This document shows, piece by piece, positions 10,896-22,596 of a DNA stretch of 64,000 bases. The translations under genes were made by a program, and so were the position numbers. The stretch comes from Verpa conica. Its lineage: Eukaryota > Ascomycota > Pezizomycetes > Pezizales > Morchellaceae. The DNA is taken from positions 1,488,001-1,552,000 of the forward strand of contig JAUFSD010000011.1 in the NCBI GenBank assembly GCA_033030425.1, read 5' to 3'. A model generated the notes under the pieces. That model saw only the letters and a list, made by a program, of their open reading frames with translations, was not told the DNA's origin and did no database searches. Each line of letters begins with the position of its first letter. The first letter of the stretch is position 1.

Positions 10896-11865
10896 TTATG
10901 CTGGCCTCCTCTCTCTCCTCCCCCTCCTCTCCGTCTTCTCCTCTCTCTGGTCCACCTCCGCACTCTTATACTCTTCTTCCTGATCAGGCACAACGAATGT
11001 GTCGATAGGAAGGATGATTGAGTTCAGAGGACCCTGAATTGTCGGATCGAGCTGGGCATTGGCCTGTGGTTCAGAGAGATGCCTAGTAGGCCACTGCTGG
11101 TTCTTTCTTTTGTCATAGGATATCTTATCCCAGAAAAGAGCAGCTCTCCACGGGAATGGTTGGGCTAATGGCAGGCTCTTATGAAATAGAGGATTAGCAG
11201 TTCTAATACACTCAACAAGGCGGTGGACCTTATCCCGATCTCCTTCTTGAAATGCTTCGATGATCTTCATAGAGATGTCTTGCACTCTTTTGAGATGTTC
11301 CTTGAAGTGTAAAAGTCCTTTGGAAATGTTGACGACATCAGTGACCGTCTTGCTTCGGCTCAGGGTGTTGGTGCTTTGTTGTAGCATGTGCGTAGAGCAC
11401 GCGTCAATAAGGTGACTTAGATAACTTCTCGCATACTGAGTAACGAGATAGTAGATTGTAAAATGCTCACCACCAGGAGACTTAACCTCGTACTCCGCTC
11501 CATCCGCCCAGCCGTGTCTGGCTGTGAGATACATGAGCCTGCCATGCATGCGCCACATGACGGCACGCTTGGTTGGTGGAAGTAAACTCTGGTAAAGATG
11601 CAGCGATCTCTGGGATCTCAGAAAACTCAGAGAGCCTTTCCATCAATTTGTAACGTTGGAAGATGATCTGCTCAGTTGACATGCTTTCATGGGTCGATGG
11701 CCAGTGTATCACTACACGTTTATAACTGCCTGGGGACTTACCCACCATACCAATAGACCTTGTGAGGATGTTATCTGGCAATGTGAGAGGACGTGGGGTA
11801 GTTGGAACTACCGGACCCGCAACTATATCATTTGTGGCTTTTGTAGGAGCCGGTTGAGGAGGCAT
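10896..11865 (-). CDS. Orphan protein, 287 aa, one intron
   Basis: My model has exon 1 at 11742-11865 and exon 2 at 10896-11635. They are joined by a 106 nt intron with a consensus donor (gtaagt) and a phase-1 junction that keeps frame through both exons. The product starts MPPQPAPTKAT and is Pro/Thr-rich. After the splice it reads GSLSFLRSQRSLHLYQSLLP. A helical, Leu- and His-containing middle follows (RAVMWRMHGRLMYLTARHGW; HFKEHLKRVQDISMKIIEAF). It ends in a very charged GA-encoded tail, QREEKTERRGRRERRPA. Without the intron the frame would run through 11482 and then stop. No known domain is recognised. A frameshifted continuation into 10519-10848 is possible. Confidence 0.45.
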
Positions 11866-12397
11866 AGTAATTGTCAGTGATGATCAAGAGATAGAGTAGG
11901 AAGCTCTAGGTTGATGAGGAAAAGAGGAGATGCTTTCTCTAGTATGTGTAGTGATATGGATGTGGGATATCAATGCTATGTTTGCGTGAAATTAACCGTA
12001 GTCTTACAGAATAAAGCTGATGGGAGATGACAGGGGTGTAGTGAGAAGGTCAAGGACAAGCGAGGTACCTAGGAGGGTAGGGCAGAGGAAGCAAGATAAG
12101 ATCTTTGGGATGCATAGAGTAGTCACGTATGAATCAACAGCAGTCCGAGCCCTTCATTCTTGCCCTAATCGGCTAAGATGCTGATGTAGTATTTGAGATG
12201 CCCAAGAGGTGTGACTGTTTTCCAGTCCTACCCAAACAACACTCCTCACAAACTTCACCCCACTACTTCAACAAGTATCAAACAAGCTGAATAACTTGCT
12301 GCGGGGTTCCTTTCAATCAACTAACTCCTCAACTGCTTCCCATCACCCTTTATCATCTTCAATAACTTGATTTCCTGTTTGACTATCACTACAAGCG
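11866..12397. promoter_or_regulatory. Divergent promoter region
   Basis: About 530 bp separates the start of the minus-strand orphan gene (11865) from the plus-strand F-box/ankyrin gene (12398), so it should contain both promoters. The plus-strand side is C/T- and AAC-rich for ~150 bp before the ATG, typical of fungal transcription start regions. No specific operator is recognised. Confidence 0.4.
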
Positions 12398-13675
12398 ATG
12401 GAATCCCCACACATCATCGATGACTCCCCCCAAGATCATCAGGTAGATCTTGTTTGCCCTCTTGTGAATCTACCAACCGAAATCATCACTGCAATTGCAG
12501 AACACCTCGATTCGCACTCCCTCTTCAACTTTATCAATGCAACCGACTTTTCAAAAGACTGTCTTTTATACGTCTTATATCCTTTTATGACAAGGGCAAT
12601 TACCAAGGAAGGTCATGATCCCCCATTGACATGGGCTGCCACAAATGGATACGTTGATTTAGTTGGTTGGTATCTGCATGGGGACCCCACCGCCATGGAC
12701 CAGTTCAATGCTCAAGGCTACAATGCAATCCATTGCGCTGCAAAAGCAGGCCAAGCCGAAATAATTGGTCATCTATTGATGAGTGGTGCGGACATAGACG
12801 CCAGGTCTCAATATGGGCAAACCGCTATCCATATCGCCGCACAGGCAAATCAAGAGAATATCATAGACATCCTTCTTCACAACAATGCGAACACCACTGT
12901 GATCGATGCTACTGGACACACTGCCATCGTGTATGCTGTACTTTCTGAGCACATCCCGAGTATTAGAGTCTTTATTGACCATGGTCTCGATGTTAATGCA
13001 TCAGCTGTACCAATATTCTACCGCACCCCGCTCCATTACGCAGCATGTAATGGACGTCTTAAGAGTTTCGCCGAGCTACTTGCACAAGGCGCAAACCCAA
13101 ACGTAGTCGATAGTTCCTCTCATAACTCTGCCGCACATCTTGCTATCGCATACCAAAGACATTATCCACGCCTTCTCAGTGATTTCGAAACTTTCCCGCC
13201 CCAGCTCAAAGTCGACGCCGGTAGAGGACCACTGGAAGTAATTATCCCAATGCTGACACTAGTCAAGTTATACGGAGGGTCCATCACTATCCCCGATAAT
13301 GTCGGCCAAACCGCACTACATTTGGCGATATCTTGGCGTATGAACAACGTGTCTAAGTTCTTGATCGCGTATAGGGAAGGCTTGGATATGAAGGCAAGGC
13401 TTGGGTTTACTCCCCTTCACGTCGCAGCTGTCCGTCATGATATAGACACGTTCAAGCTGTTGATGGAAGCTGGCGCCGATTGTACCATTCAGGGAAACGA
13501 CGGGCTGACGGCCCTAATGATGTTAACCGACGCTGAACGCATCCTAATTCGCGAAGCTGCCGCCAGAGACCTTCCACAGGCTAGACCTTTGCCAGTTACT
13601 GTCGCGAGCGCATTCACCCTTGGCATGATCGCAATAGTCATCGCTCTCATCATGATTAGTGACACTGATTACTGA
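12398..13675 (+). CDS. F-box/ankyrin-repeat protein with C-terminal membrane anchor, 425 aa
   Basis: A single-exon gene. Residues ~24-60 (LVNLPTEIITAIAEHLDSHS) match the F-box-like 'LPxEIxxxIxxxL' pattern seen at the head of many fungal ankyrin proteins. About eight ankyrin repeats follow (for example YNAIHCAAKAGQAEIIGHLL, TPLHVAAVRHDIDTFKLLM, GADCTIQGNDGLTALM). The C-terminus has a hydrophobic helix at about 402-420 (FTLGMIAIVIALIMI) before a short polar tail SDTDY, which suggests tail-anchoring in a membrane. F-box proteins recruit substrates to SCF ubiquitin ligases, and ankyrin repeats bind partners. Substrate and membrane are unknown. A second F-box/ankyrin gene lies at 34996 but lacks the anchor. 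Confidence 0.8.
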   Translation: MESPHIIDDSPQDHQVDLVCPLVNLPTEIITAIAEHLDSHSLFNFINATDFSKDCLLYVLYPFMTRAITKEGHDPPLTWAATNGYVDLVGWYLHGDPTAMDQFNAQGYNAIHCAAKAGQAEIIGHLLMSGADIDARSQYGQTAIHIAAQANQENIIDILLHNNANTTVIDATGHTAIVYAVLSEHIPSIRVFIDHGLDVNASAVPIFYRTPLHYAACNGRLKSFAELLAQGANPNVVDSSSHNSAAHLAIAYQRHYPRLLSDFETFPPQLKVDAGRGPLEVIIPMLTLVKLYGGSITIPDNVGQTALHLAISWRMNNVSKFLIAYREGLDMKARLGFTPLHVAAVRHDIDTFKLLMEAGADCTIQGNDGLTALMMLTDAERILIREAAARDLPQARPLPVTVASAFTLGMIAIVIALIMISDTDY

Positions 13676-14755
13676 GCTGGAATAGAGACGGTTCGAACGC
13701 TCTGGGCAAGATAGGTTAAGGTTGTTAGTGTTGGAGTTTCTTGCCAGTTGATTGTTCTTTTTAAGATTCCGCCGTGTCAGATCGTATAACCGTTTGGGGG
13801 TTGTTCTTTTTCTTTGGTTCGTTGTTGTCAAACGGTTTACATCTGAATACCTAAAGTAATAAATTTAAGCATTGGGATGCTATGCTGTATGCAAAAGTTT
13901 CCGTAAAGTCTATGTGAAGTCTTGGCCTTGGCTAATCCACCGCACCAGCCAATAAATGCGGTTCATACATGTAATAGTAGTTGCCTGTTAAGCTCTAACT
14001 CTAAATCTATTACCATGTTACTTCTTTTTACACCGAGCAGTGAGAGCGTTCTACGGAAAAGGTGCCCAATATTGAATATCTAGTTACTCCCTGGACAAGG
14101 CCTGCAAACCGCTCATAGAGTTTTGACAGATATGCCGTGTACTTCCTTGATTTAATACTGTAGGGCACTAACAGCGACCCTAAGGGCTATAGAGAGAATT
14201 AATCAGGTTCACAATCGTTTTACTCGCGAGAATCATATCCGAACTTAGCATGATAGGATTTATGGAACTCATAAGAGCCGTAACAGGAGACGTAAATGCA
14301 TGATGAAACGAAGGAATAGCTCTCTTTACATCAATAGTTTAAAACCCATACTGCCCTCTGTGGTGACCTTTATTCAATTTACATACAAGTAACATTCTGT
14401 TATCGAACTAAGAAAGAGATTCATGGCTTCATTTGTTGGCCCGCCCAGGGTGCTGTGGATTTGCATATGAACTTCTATCCACCGAGCACAGTTCGGAGAA
14501 AGTGGCTAGAGTTGTTGACGCTTTCATGTAGAGCATCGTGGCTGATGTGATATCAACTTGCAGATGTCCTGTTTCTCATTGGCTACCAGGGTATCAACTA
14601 GCTACTAGGTGTGATGGCATAATACTAGAGAAAATGGCACCTAACATAAAATCCACAAACTCGGCCTTATAAACAAATCTCAGGGTGGCTAGATAAAAGA
14701 TGCGTAATCAGAATTAGGTTGACCCAGGTAGAGGTTATTAGGAGCATTCATTGAT
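13676..14755. other. Intergenic, nothing recognised
   Basis: About 1.1 kb downstream of the F-box/ankyrin gene. No supported coding frame, RNA gene or repeat. Confidence 0.35.
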
Positions 14756-14847
14756 ATCGAGTCGCTCCGGAGTCTACTGTTGGTTACCTGCTGAATGGTC
14801 CATCGAGTCGCTCCGGAGTCTACTGTTGGTTACCTGCTGAATGGTCC
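14756..14847. repeat. Perfect 46 bp tandem duplication
   Basis: Two identical 46 bp units lie head to tail (14756-14801 and 14802-14847), each running from ATCGAGTCGCTCC to CTGAATGGTCC. The second copy forms the 3' end of the reading frame of the relic at 14820-15485. Because 46 is not a multiple of three, the duplication changes the frame and probably truncates that product. Perfect identity suggests a recent event. Confidence 0.9.
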
Positions 14848-15485
14848 CGGCCAAGCGCTCCTACATGTACTCTGAGGCTGAGGGGGAAGCCAATGGAGTG
14901 CATAAACATTGAGAAAGACCTAGAAGGCCTAATCGATGTCTGTAGATACGTTCTGTTAGCAAAATCTTGGTTCTCCAAATCTTTATTCAAGCCTACTATC
15001 GTGCTTTTAAACTGGTTCACTGCTTCTTGCACAGCAGGGGCGTCTTTTCCCGGGTCTGCAGCACACCCATATACACCTGGCAGAATATCGTGACCCATCC
15101 ATTTACCGAGAACGTGACCTATAGGAGCATGGGGAGTACCATCTCTGGTAGTGCGAGCAGGAGACGCGCTTGTTAGCTGAGGTGTTATAGTACATCCAAG
15201 TCTATGCGAGGTGAAGGGACCAATGAACTGGTGGTTGAGGTAGTTTGTTGGTGTTCAATAGTATTCCTTAGTGCCAGCAGATTCTGGGGCCCACAACATA
15301 GCGCCTGAAACCAGTGAGATAGGTAGCCCGATGTCCTGCTCTGCCGTAGCCGGTGCTATGTAGTCTATGAACCAGACAGTATTCTGTAAAGGCTCGGCCC
15401 TGGGCCCCTGTAAATCATCAACCTCGTTAACCGCATGGTCCCGCTGAGTTATTTGGAGTCGAAGGGCACTCGTAAGAGTGGTCAT
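14820..15485 (-). pseudogene. 222-codon gene relic with one in-frame TGA
   Basis: Reading from the ATG at 15485, one frame stays open for 222 codons except for a single TGA at 15255-15257. The 52 codons between that stop and the next ATG (15098) are fully open and protein-like (for example YLNHQFIGPFTSHRLGCTI and HAPIGHVLGKWMGHDILPG). The upstream half reads NTVWFIDYIAPATAEQDIG and LVSGAMLWAPESAG. The 3' end is disturbed by a 46 bp tandem duplication. I do not recognise the family. The simplest reading is a recently inactivated gene or fragment. Stop-codon readthrough or a sequence error are alternatives. Confidence 0.45.
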
Positions 15486-18400
15486 ACTGATATTTCTCTA
15501 GCCCTCAGCTTTCTTGAGAACCTGGTACCGCACAGCGTGTAGCGTCCCAGCGAATCCCTTTTTTCCCTTGCTCCGGCTCTCCAGCTAAAACCAAAATTCA
15601 AAGACATTGATACGATAGACCGAGTTTTAGGCTCCCCCCTTCGGTTCTTATATCTTGTGCCTGTGCCAGCACAGTGGGTAACCAGAGGATCACACCCGGC
15701 CTTCGGGCGTCTTAGAGGCATGCAAGGTCCTTTGTCTGTCGTATGGTGGGATAGTTTAACGAAGTTTATCCGCTGAAGATGGTCTAAGTAAAAGCTGGGA
15801 TAGGGATAACAGATGCTGTGTTGAGGCCTGTAGTAGTGGCAGTGGGTGATGTTGTGTGGAAGAAACAAACACAGTCTCGTCTAGGCCGTACGACTTCCAA
15901 TCTTTCTTATCAATCTAAGCTATCTGGAAGGATATCTGAGCGTATCAAGACTCGTTGATGAATGATCAGCGTCCAGAGGCAGCAGCCACCTTCGTGTATG
16001 CTCCTATTGGCCATGCGTTTTTTAAAGACAGGAAATAAGTTTATAGATGCCAAGCGATATACCCCCATGCAACCCCCCACTCCTGCTCAAAGCACAGACA
16101 CCATCACCTTCATAAACACATACAGTCACCCCAAACACTATAACCCAGTATCAGTATCATACTGTTTGTCAACGTCTCTATTATGAATGACCGCCTGAAC
16201 TTCACCCACTGTTCCCAAATGATGCAGACACACTCGTCCACCCAGAGCGAATACTACGGACTACACCCTTGGTTGTACCCGTACAAACAATATCACCACG
16301 GATGTGGTTAGCCATGGTCCCTATAGTATGCCTATTTCATATACACTATACGACCGGGCTTATTATATTTATATTAATATACTATCTAGATATCACAAAA
16401 GATACTACCATCTTCACAATATCTGCTTGCTATTCTATGGTAGTATATCTGATGACCTCCGCAAACCCTGCGGTGGAAGTCTTATTCTAGCCTTTTCGGC
16501 ACCTGTTGGGGCATTGTCATTACTGAACAGCGTTACTACTGGGGTCCTGCGTCCCTCATTCTTTCACCCGATCTTGCCACAGGGACTGGGAGCTACGTAA
16601 ACGACACAACTAGGCTGTCTAGAGGTTTTGTATCTGAGGAGATTCCCGGCCTAGGAAAGCCTGTAAGTCGCATGCTTGGATTCAATCCAGTGATGCTTAG
16701 TGAACCTGTAACGCTTATTACTATCGTCATTAGGTACAGTGTGGTGAATTTAGTAAGATCGGGGCTATATAAGACATACTTATATATATAGAATTTATCC
16801 CCCAGCATTACCAAGAAGTTGTACGATCACATCCTGTGTTCCTAACACGGCAGTCCATCCGTTCTAAGGCTGAGACAGGATGCCCTATAGCCCTGTACTC
16901 TGTCCTGCCCTGTTTAAAAAATTCCCTAGGGCCCAATACATGAGGATCGGGGACAATATGGGGCCCCACAGGCCGCCAAGATGGCAGGGTTAGGGTTGTA
17001 TTTTGTTTGAACACTAATATTGGTCTTCATTGATGCCTTATTTCTTGAAAAGTATAACAAAGGCAACTTGGCATAGTTGATAGGCCACTCGACTGTACTA
17101 CAGTTGTGATCTGTGTCTCTGCTGATGATATACACATGTATAAGGATTCTGAATCCCTTTGAATAAATTATACAGAGAAATCGTCTCTATACACATAATA
17201 CTCTCGTATTATACATATCGCCCAAAAAGGAATATTCCGATCAGGAGATCTCCCGGTGCGCCTATCTCCCTATTATATATTCAATAGAGTTACGATTCCA
17301 GCAAGAACAGTATTCTGGAGATGGGATAAGCCTGATTATTCATTGATGATGGGAAATGTAAATGTAAGGGCAAGAGAATGACGAATGGGTGGGAAGTCAA
17401 AGGCAGCCCTAACCCCAATGAGAACCTAATCTAATTTAATCTAATCTTCATCAGTCAGGGACCTGCTGACAAACGGAATGTGATTCGCTAGTGCGTGAAC
17501 TTGCTTGTGTGCGGCTTTTCATACATGGTACCAAATTGAAAAAAAGAGCAAATTTGCGATATACCCCTACCTTTTAGGTGGCCGTTGTAGTTTACCCTCA
17601 AATAAATCCTAACCCAGTACAGCTCACATACTGGCATTTATGAATATTGCACTTACATGTATACTCTACTCATCCTACGAAGTTGAGCTCATTAGGAGAG
17701 CTTAAAAGGCTGCCGCTGTAGCTTATTTTTTTATACAGCCTGAGAACTCTGCTGTCCATTCTCCTCCCCAGCTATTGGAGGACATCCAGCTGGTTTCTGC
17801 TTAGAAATTGAAACCTAATATTTCCCATTACGGGTGATACTAGAGGAGATTAGAGTGGTCATATACCATGGGGGTATATCACAGCCGCAACCATAGCTGT
17901 AATAGGGTCATGATATATAGTGGACTGAAAAAGAGGTATCTACATGTGGGTTACATTTTCTTTTGAGGGTAGATCATGTTAAAACGAGTATTAGTTGTTT
18001 TAATATGATACAAAATTTAATTAAACAAGAGAAAAATCAGAAAGGATGAGCAGAGGAGAGCCTCTACTTATACAGTTATAAAAGGACAACTGGTGTCAGC
18101 CGTGATGTCAACATTTGTTTTTCGAAAGAACATATCGAAGGGTAAACCATGAAAATCACCCGAAGTATAGTGGTACATGGTATCTATTCTCGGAGGATAA
18201 AGGCGCAGAGAAAACCCTAATATGGCCCTGTGCCCTGTAAAACCACAAGCATCCAGCAGTCCAGTTCAAGCCTTATACAACAAGCTGCAAAACATGGCTC
18301 CCCACTGCTGGCTCTTGGAACCGAGTTCAAGGTCAAGCGCTTGGCCTGGCTTTTTATCAGCAGGTATAATATCCTACTTCTATTCTCCTCTAGCCATTCC

Positions 18401-19792
18401 GCTCCATTCATTAATAGTCGTACCCTGAGTATCAGTAACTGGTAGCGCTAACCTTGTATGCTTGACCAATTGTTAACCAATGCTCATTGTGGTCTTACAG
18501 TGATCTCTGTCACAGAGGGCATATTTATCCTAACATTTGATGCTATATTATTCCCCGCTGTAGTGCAATGGTGTGCGGTAGACGAGAATTGTTGTATGAA
18601 TCTGGTAGCCTGACTCTGGGAACTACGGCAGATCTCGGCGGGCTAGAGTTCAAAAAATGCTCGCCGGGGGCTAGGAGTGATCAGTCTTCCAGTCAGACAT
18701 AGGAGTAGTGATACACATACCTGCCTTTTCCAAATAGCCTGCAGAGTCGTGATACGAGCCCTAGTCGTATATATATGTAGCAGCTAGCTGTTCGGAGTTC
18801 GGGCTACCGTCGTACTCATGCTACGCTACGTGATTCATCGAAATCCGGCGAGGTACGGCGGTAGATGTGCTACTGGAGCACAACCCGGGTAGGATATCTT
18901 CATCCATAATGAACTGCTCTAAATGGTGGCCTGAGTACACGTATCAGGTATGGTTGTGTAAAGAGAATTGGTAGTGGGGGTATGCCTCAGTACTCACATA
19001 TTTCCATGGGAGAGCTACGGGAGTGTTGCTTACTTTCCGTCGGCCCTGATAATTCGAAATTCAGCCAGTATCCACTATATAGGGCTACGTGCCCACGGCG
19101 GGTGATGAATGGTGAATATGTTGGAGAGATAATCTCAAAGGGTAACACTCCGTCAAGGTGGTGTGATTGGTTGGAGCACAGTTGAATGCCAAAGTGGAGA
19201 CGACGCTACAAGATGACATTCTAGATACTTCTACCGTGGTAGATGGAAACTACTCGCATAGATGACAAAGGAGTAGTTTTCTGTGTGTATGACCGAGCCG
19301 GTATTGGTGGGTCTTGGCAGTTTCTTGGTCATGTAATATCACTCGTCATATGTAGGCGAACTATTACAACCAGAGAACGTGATAAAGGCCAAAACATTCT
19401 TTATATTATTAAGAAAGGATCCGCATTAGAGAGTTCCTAATTTAGAAATTTCTTATATACAATGAAATTGAGGAGCGTTATCCGGGGAACAAAAATTGGG
19501 CTAAAGGTAAATGATGTTTGGGCCTATTAAAACTTAAAATACTCAACCTTTAGCACAGACAGTACCCTAATTAGTAAAGAGCGATTTCGAAAAATATGGA
19601 GTCATATTCAAATATCATGAGCCTCTTGGGAATGAGTTTCTACTAAGAATAGCTAGAGGTCAATCATATCCACCTATCGAGACCGCCCACAAAATAGCAA
19701 AGAGTTTCCCAGAAACAACAGCATCTCAGCGGTGCATAAAGAAATAGCACACAGAGCCCCCACCGCCCAACATGATCGCTCCACTACACAAC
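15486..19792. other. 4.3 kb gene-poor, AT-rich region
   Basis: No frame in this stretch has family features. The candidates at 15482-15868 (-), 16269-16600 (+) and 18217-18445 are short, overlap in several frames and look like chance. One GGGTTAGGG motif lies at 16987 and one CCCTAACCC at 17407. An imperfect hairpin (CGGCGGGC / GCTCGCCG) lies around 18636-18667. No RNA gene is recognised. Confidence 0.4.
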
Positions 19793-20464
19793 CTAAACAA
19801 CCCTTTCAAGCTTCCCCGTCTCAACATGATACACCCAACCCGTAGTATTCTTCTTCGCCTCCTCCGAGATAAGTTCATGCGCCTTCAGATACTCAACATC
19901 CTCCTTCACAGCCTTCTCCACACTACTATACGTTAGTCGTTGACCTCCGGATATATTTCAAACCAGGGGCAATACTCGCTAAACGGCTGAAAGTCAATAT
20001 GCTCCGCCGAGATATTTAGATTCTTCTTGATAACTTCATGAATATCCTTATTCTCAAAGATAAGCATCCCACAACCTACCCAATGTCAGCCGAGCTAATT
20101 AAAACTATACATCCGCACTCGATAGGTGAACCCACCAGTATGCTTCACCAACACAATCGCCTTCGTCCCAAGCAACTGCTGCGAAATAACTAAGCTCCTA
20201 ATTGCGTCCTTTGCGTTTCCGCCAGCGTTGCGGATGACGTGCGCATCTCCGAGAGCAAGTCCGAATGCCTCCGCGACGTGGAGACGGGCGTCCTGGCAGG
20301 TTACTACTACACTTAGTGAACAGATCTGGTAGAAGATAGGGGTGGGTCAACGGACCAATAGCATATTCTTTTCCTGGGGGAAGAGGGAGTTCGGAGTCGG
20401 CTTTGGTGAATTTTGCGACGTACTTCTCGTTTGCGGCAATAAGGGTTTTTTCGTCGAAAGTCAT
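19793..20464 (-). CDS. Beta-class carbonic anhydrase, four exons, 170 aa
   Basis: Reversible hydration of CO2 to bicarbonate. My model has exons 20356-20464, 20136-20306, 19976-20075 and 19793-19925. Introns are 49, 60 and 50 nt, the last with a CTAAC branch site 8 nt before its AG; phases agree and total 513 nt. Zinc ligands are predicted as Cys40 (TCQDAR), His92 and Cys95 (KHTGCG), with the Asp42-Arg44 dyad. The product is short (no N-terminal extension), like the compact fungal/bacterial-type enzymes, and is probably cytosolic. It begins [15 protein letters not shown] and ends [11 protein letters not shown]. Intron 2 splits the HTGCG motif between His/Thr and Cys. No signal peptide is seen. 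Confidence 0.9.
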
Positions 20465-20585
20465 TCTGATAGGGTTTTTTGGAAAAAGCTGTGGGAGTGT
20501 GGGCAGAAGAGATTGAGGAGGATTGTTGAAGAGGTAGATTGTGGATGTTGGTGCTGATGATGTTTCAGTAGGGAGGTACGTCGAG

Positions 20586-20596
20586 GGTTTATATAG
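20586..20596 (-). promoter_or_regulatory. TATA-like box of the carbonic anhydrase gene
   Basis: On the minus strand the sequence reads CTATATAAACC, about 125 bp upstream of the carbonic anhydrase ATG. This is the same distance as the TATA-like boxes of the hydrophobin genes in this window. Confidence 0.4.
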
Positions 20597-21759
20597 CTTT
20601 ATGATTGCTGAAAGATAGTGTGGTAGACCATTGAGACAGTAGTATCGTATCATCCGTGGCGTCCCGCGACTAGGGTGGTATTTGTCACGGTATATGGTGG
20701 CACGAGTAGTTCTTGGGAGGTTGAAATTACTCTCTTCCCCGACTCTGCAGGTTGGGTTGTTATCATTGCCGACTATGCAGTGTATGGACGGTTTAATTAC
20801 TATCTCTATCTAGTTAATGAGCCACTGACCTTCTATTGATTATAGATGAACAAAATAACCAAGTAAACTACAAGTCAACTAGAGCTCTGAGATGAGTCTC
20901 ATTAGAAACCCATATCAGATACGAAATGGAAAGTTGAACTCGAGAAAGAATACATCACTGGTATGTGTCAACTATCACCTAATTTACCCCGACCTGTGTT
21001 GTTGTGGAGTAAGGTGTCAAGATGAGGCTCTTGGCTACCATGCAATAGACCGGGTATTTCTGTCCCCTTTCAATTATAATATCTTTGCCTATTATGCAGC
21101 TGCATGCAATGTGTCAGGGATTAGATTACTATCTTCCCCGATTTTGAAATGGTATTAACGTTCACCGGGTTCCCCGTGGGGTTCATCTGTACCTATAGCA
21201 CCATTATAGTTGGTGGCGGCTTAAAATGTAGGGCAGGCTTGTAATTATATTTGAGGAGCAGGAAACCTCACTATCTCCGTCCAGGGATTATATCTCCGCC
21301 ACCAATGAAATTTGTACGGCTCAGCTGAAGGATTTGGAATTTGACGAGCTTTTCTAAGCTCTCCTGACGTGAGTTCTATGCCAGTTCAAATTGTTGAGGG
21401 TATTCATAGCGAGGCGGAGATGGTGAATGATGCGAGCAAAAGTGGTACAACAGTAGAAAATACTTTCTTTGATCGTTGGGGGCGGGATATATGTGCAACC
21501 ATGACAAAGAAATGCAGTAGTTGACGTGATCGCATCGAAGACTTTTTATATTTAACGCATTTATTATTTGAGTTTCTTCCTGTAACACTGCATATACTTC
21601 CGTGCAGAGCCGCGAGCACGTGGTAGGTATCTTGTATCACAACTCTTATCTACAAAGCCTCATAGCTGAAGATATATCTCTCCCGGGGTAAATGCACACA
21701 TCTTATTTCGATAGCCCCCAATCTATTACTCTAATTTAACAACTCACCTCAAACAACAC
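20597..21759. other. Intergenic, nothing recognised
   Basis: About 1.1 kb between the carbonic anhydrase promoter and the 3' end of the acetyltransferase gene. The short frames at 20892-21158 (+) and 21376-21640 (-) are unsupported. Confidence 0.35.
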
Positions 21760-22596
21760 CTATACCTCATCTCTAATATCATCATAATTTACGACCCACA
21801 AGCACCGATTCGTCCTATAGCCCAACTTATGATACATCTCCAGCGCTCCGTAATTCTCACAAAACACCGTCAGCCACATCTCCCTACCTCCATACCCATA
21901 CGTACCACTCTTCGCATGTAGTTCATGCACATGGTTCATCAATGCCTTAGCCAGGCCCTTCCTCCTATAATCCGGAAAAGTCTCCAGCGACGAAACATAC
22001 ATTCTCTTCCCACCCTGGTCAGCCAAAACAGTCACAAACGCCGCCTTCTTCAGCGTCTCAACCTCCACAACCGTATACACCCTCTCACCACCACAAGTCA
22101 CAATACTCTTCTGCTCCGGCTTAAACGTGCAAAACCACTCCGGGTCCTCCTCAATCCTAAACCCATCCTTCTCGAGCGCCAAGGACGCCACCGTCCACGG
22201 AGCCGGCAAATACGCAAACGCCGGGGTGCGCGCCGGGAGCGGTAACTTCATCTCATACAGCGTGTCTACGGTGACTTTAACACTCTTGCGGTCTATAGCG
22301 CTAGAGTTCGCCCAGAGGAGGATGCTTTTATCGAATGAGTTGATGGTGAGGTGGCATTCGCCCGAGATGCTGCCGAGGAACTCTCGCATCGCGTTGAAGA
22401 ATACTCCCCGGATCGAGTCGGGGGAGTTGATGAACAGCCATGAGCGCCGGGTGCCGCGGTCGTCGTTGTCGTCGTAGAGCGTGAAGAAGGAAGTGTCCTC
22501 GGTTCGGTGGGTTAGTACCATCTCCGGGAGGAGCGACCGGTGGTGGTGTAGAGGGGCAGAGTGGCAGTAGTGGTGCGATATGAGATCCGATGCCAT
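21760..22596 (-). CDS. GNAT-family N-acetyltransferase, 278 aa
   Basis: A single-exon gene. The C-terminal half carries the GNAT acetyl-CoA-binding pattern. A beta strand (RMYVSSLETFPDYRRKGLAK, around residues 197-216) includes the Q/RxxGxA-type loop as RRKGLA. A helix follows (ALMNHVHELHAKSGTYG), then the motif B region LTVFCENYGALEMYHKLGYR. The family transfers acetyl groups from acetyl-CoA to amines. The substrate cannot be told from the sequence. The N-terminal ~130 residues are not conserved to my eye. A second Met (MVLTHRTED, residue 26) could be the real start, because the first 25 residues are His/Ser-rich. Confidence 0.75.
   Translation of the reverse strand: MASDLISHHYCHSAPLHHHRSLLPEMVLTHRTEDTSFFTLYDDNDDRGTRRSWLFINSPDSIRGVFFNAMREFLGSISGECHLTINSFDKSILLWANSSAIDRKSVKVTVDTLYEMKLPLPARTPAFAYLPAPWTVASLALEKDGFRIEEDPEWFCTFKPEQKSIVTCGGERVYTVVEVETLKKAAFVTVLADQGGKRMYVSSLETFPDYRRKGLAKALMNHVHELHAKSGTYGYGGREMWLTVFCENYGALEMYHKLGYRTNRCLWVVNYDDIRDEV

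Noticed and set aside
10519..11865. Interpretation as a gene with two frameshifts
   Set aside because: The upstream shift is explained by a canonical 106 nt intron (gtaagt..aag); only the downstream junction remains open.
16269..16600. Hydrophobic short frames that could be a membrane protein
   Set aside because: AT-rich sequence gives Ile/Tyr/Leu by chance; two frames overlap and neither has start context or continuation.
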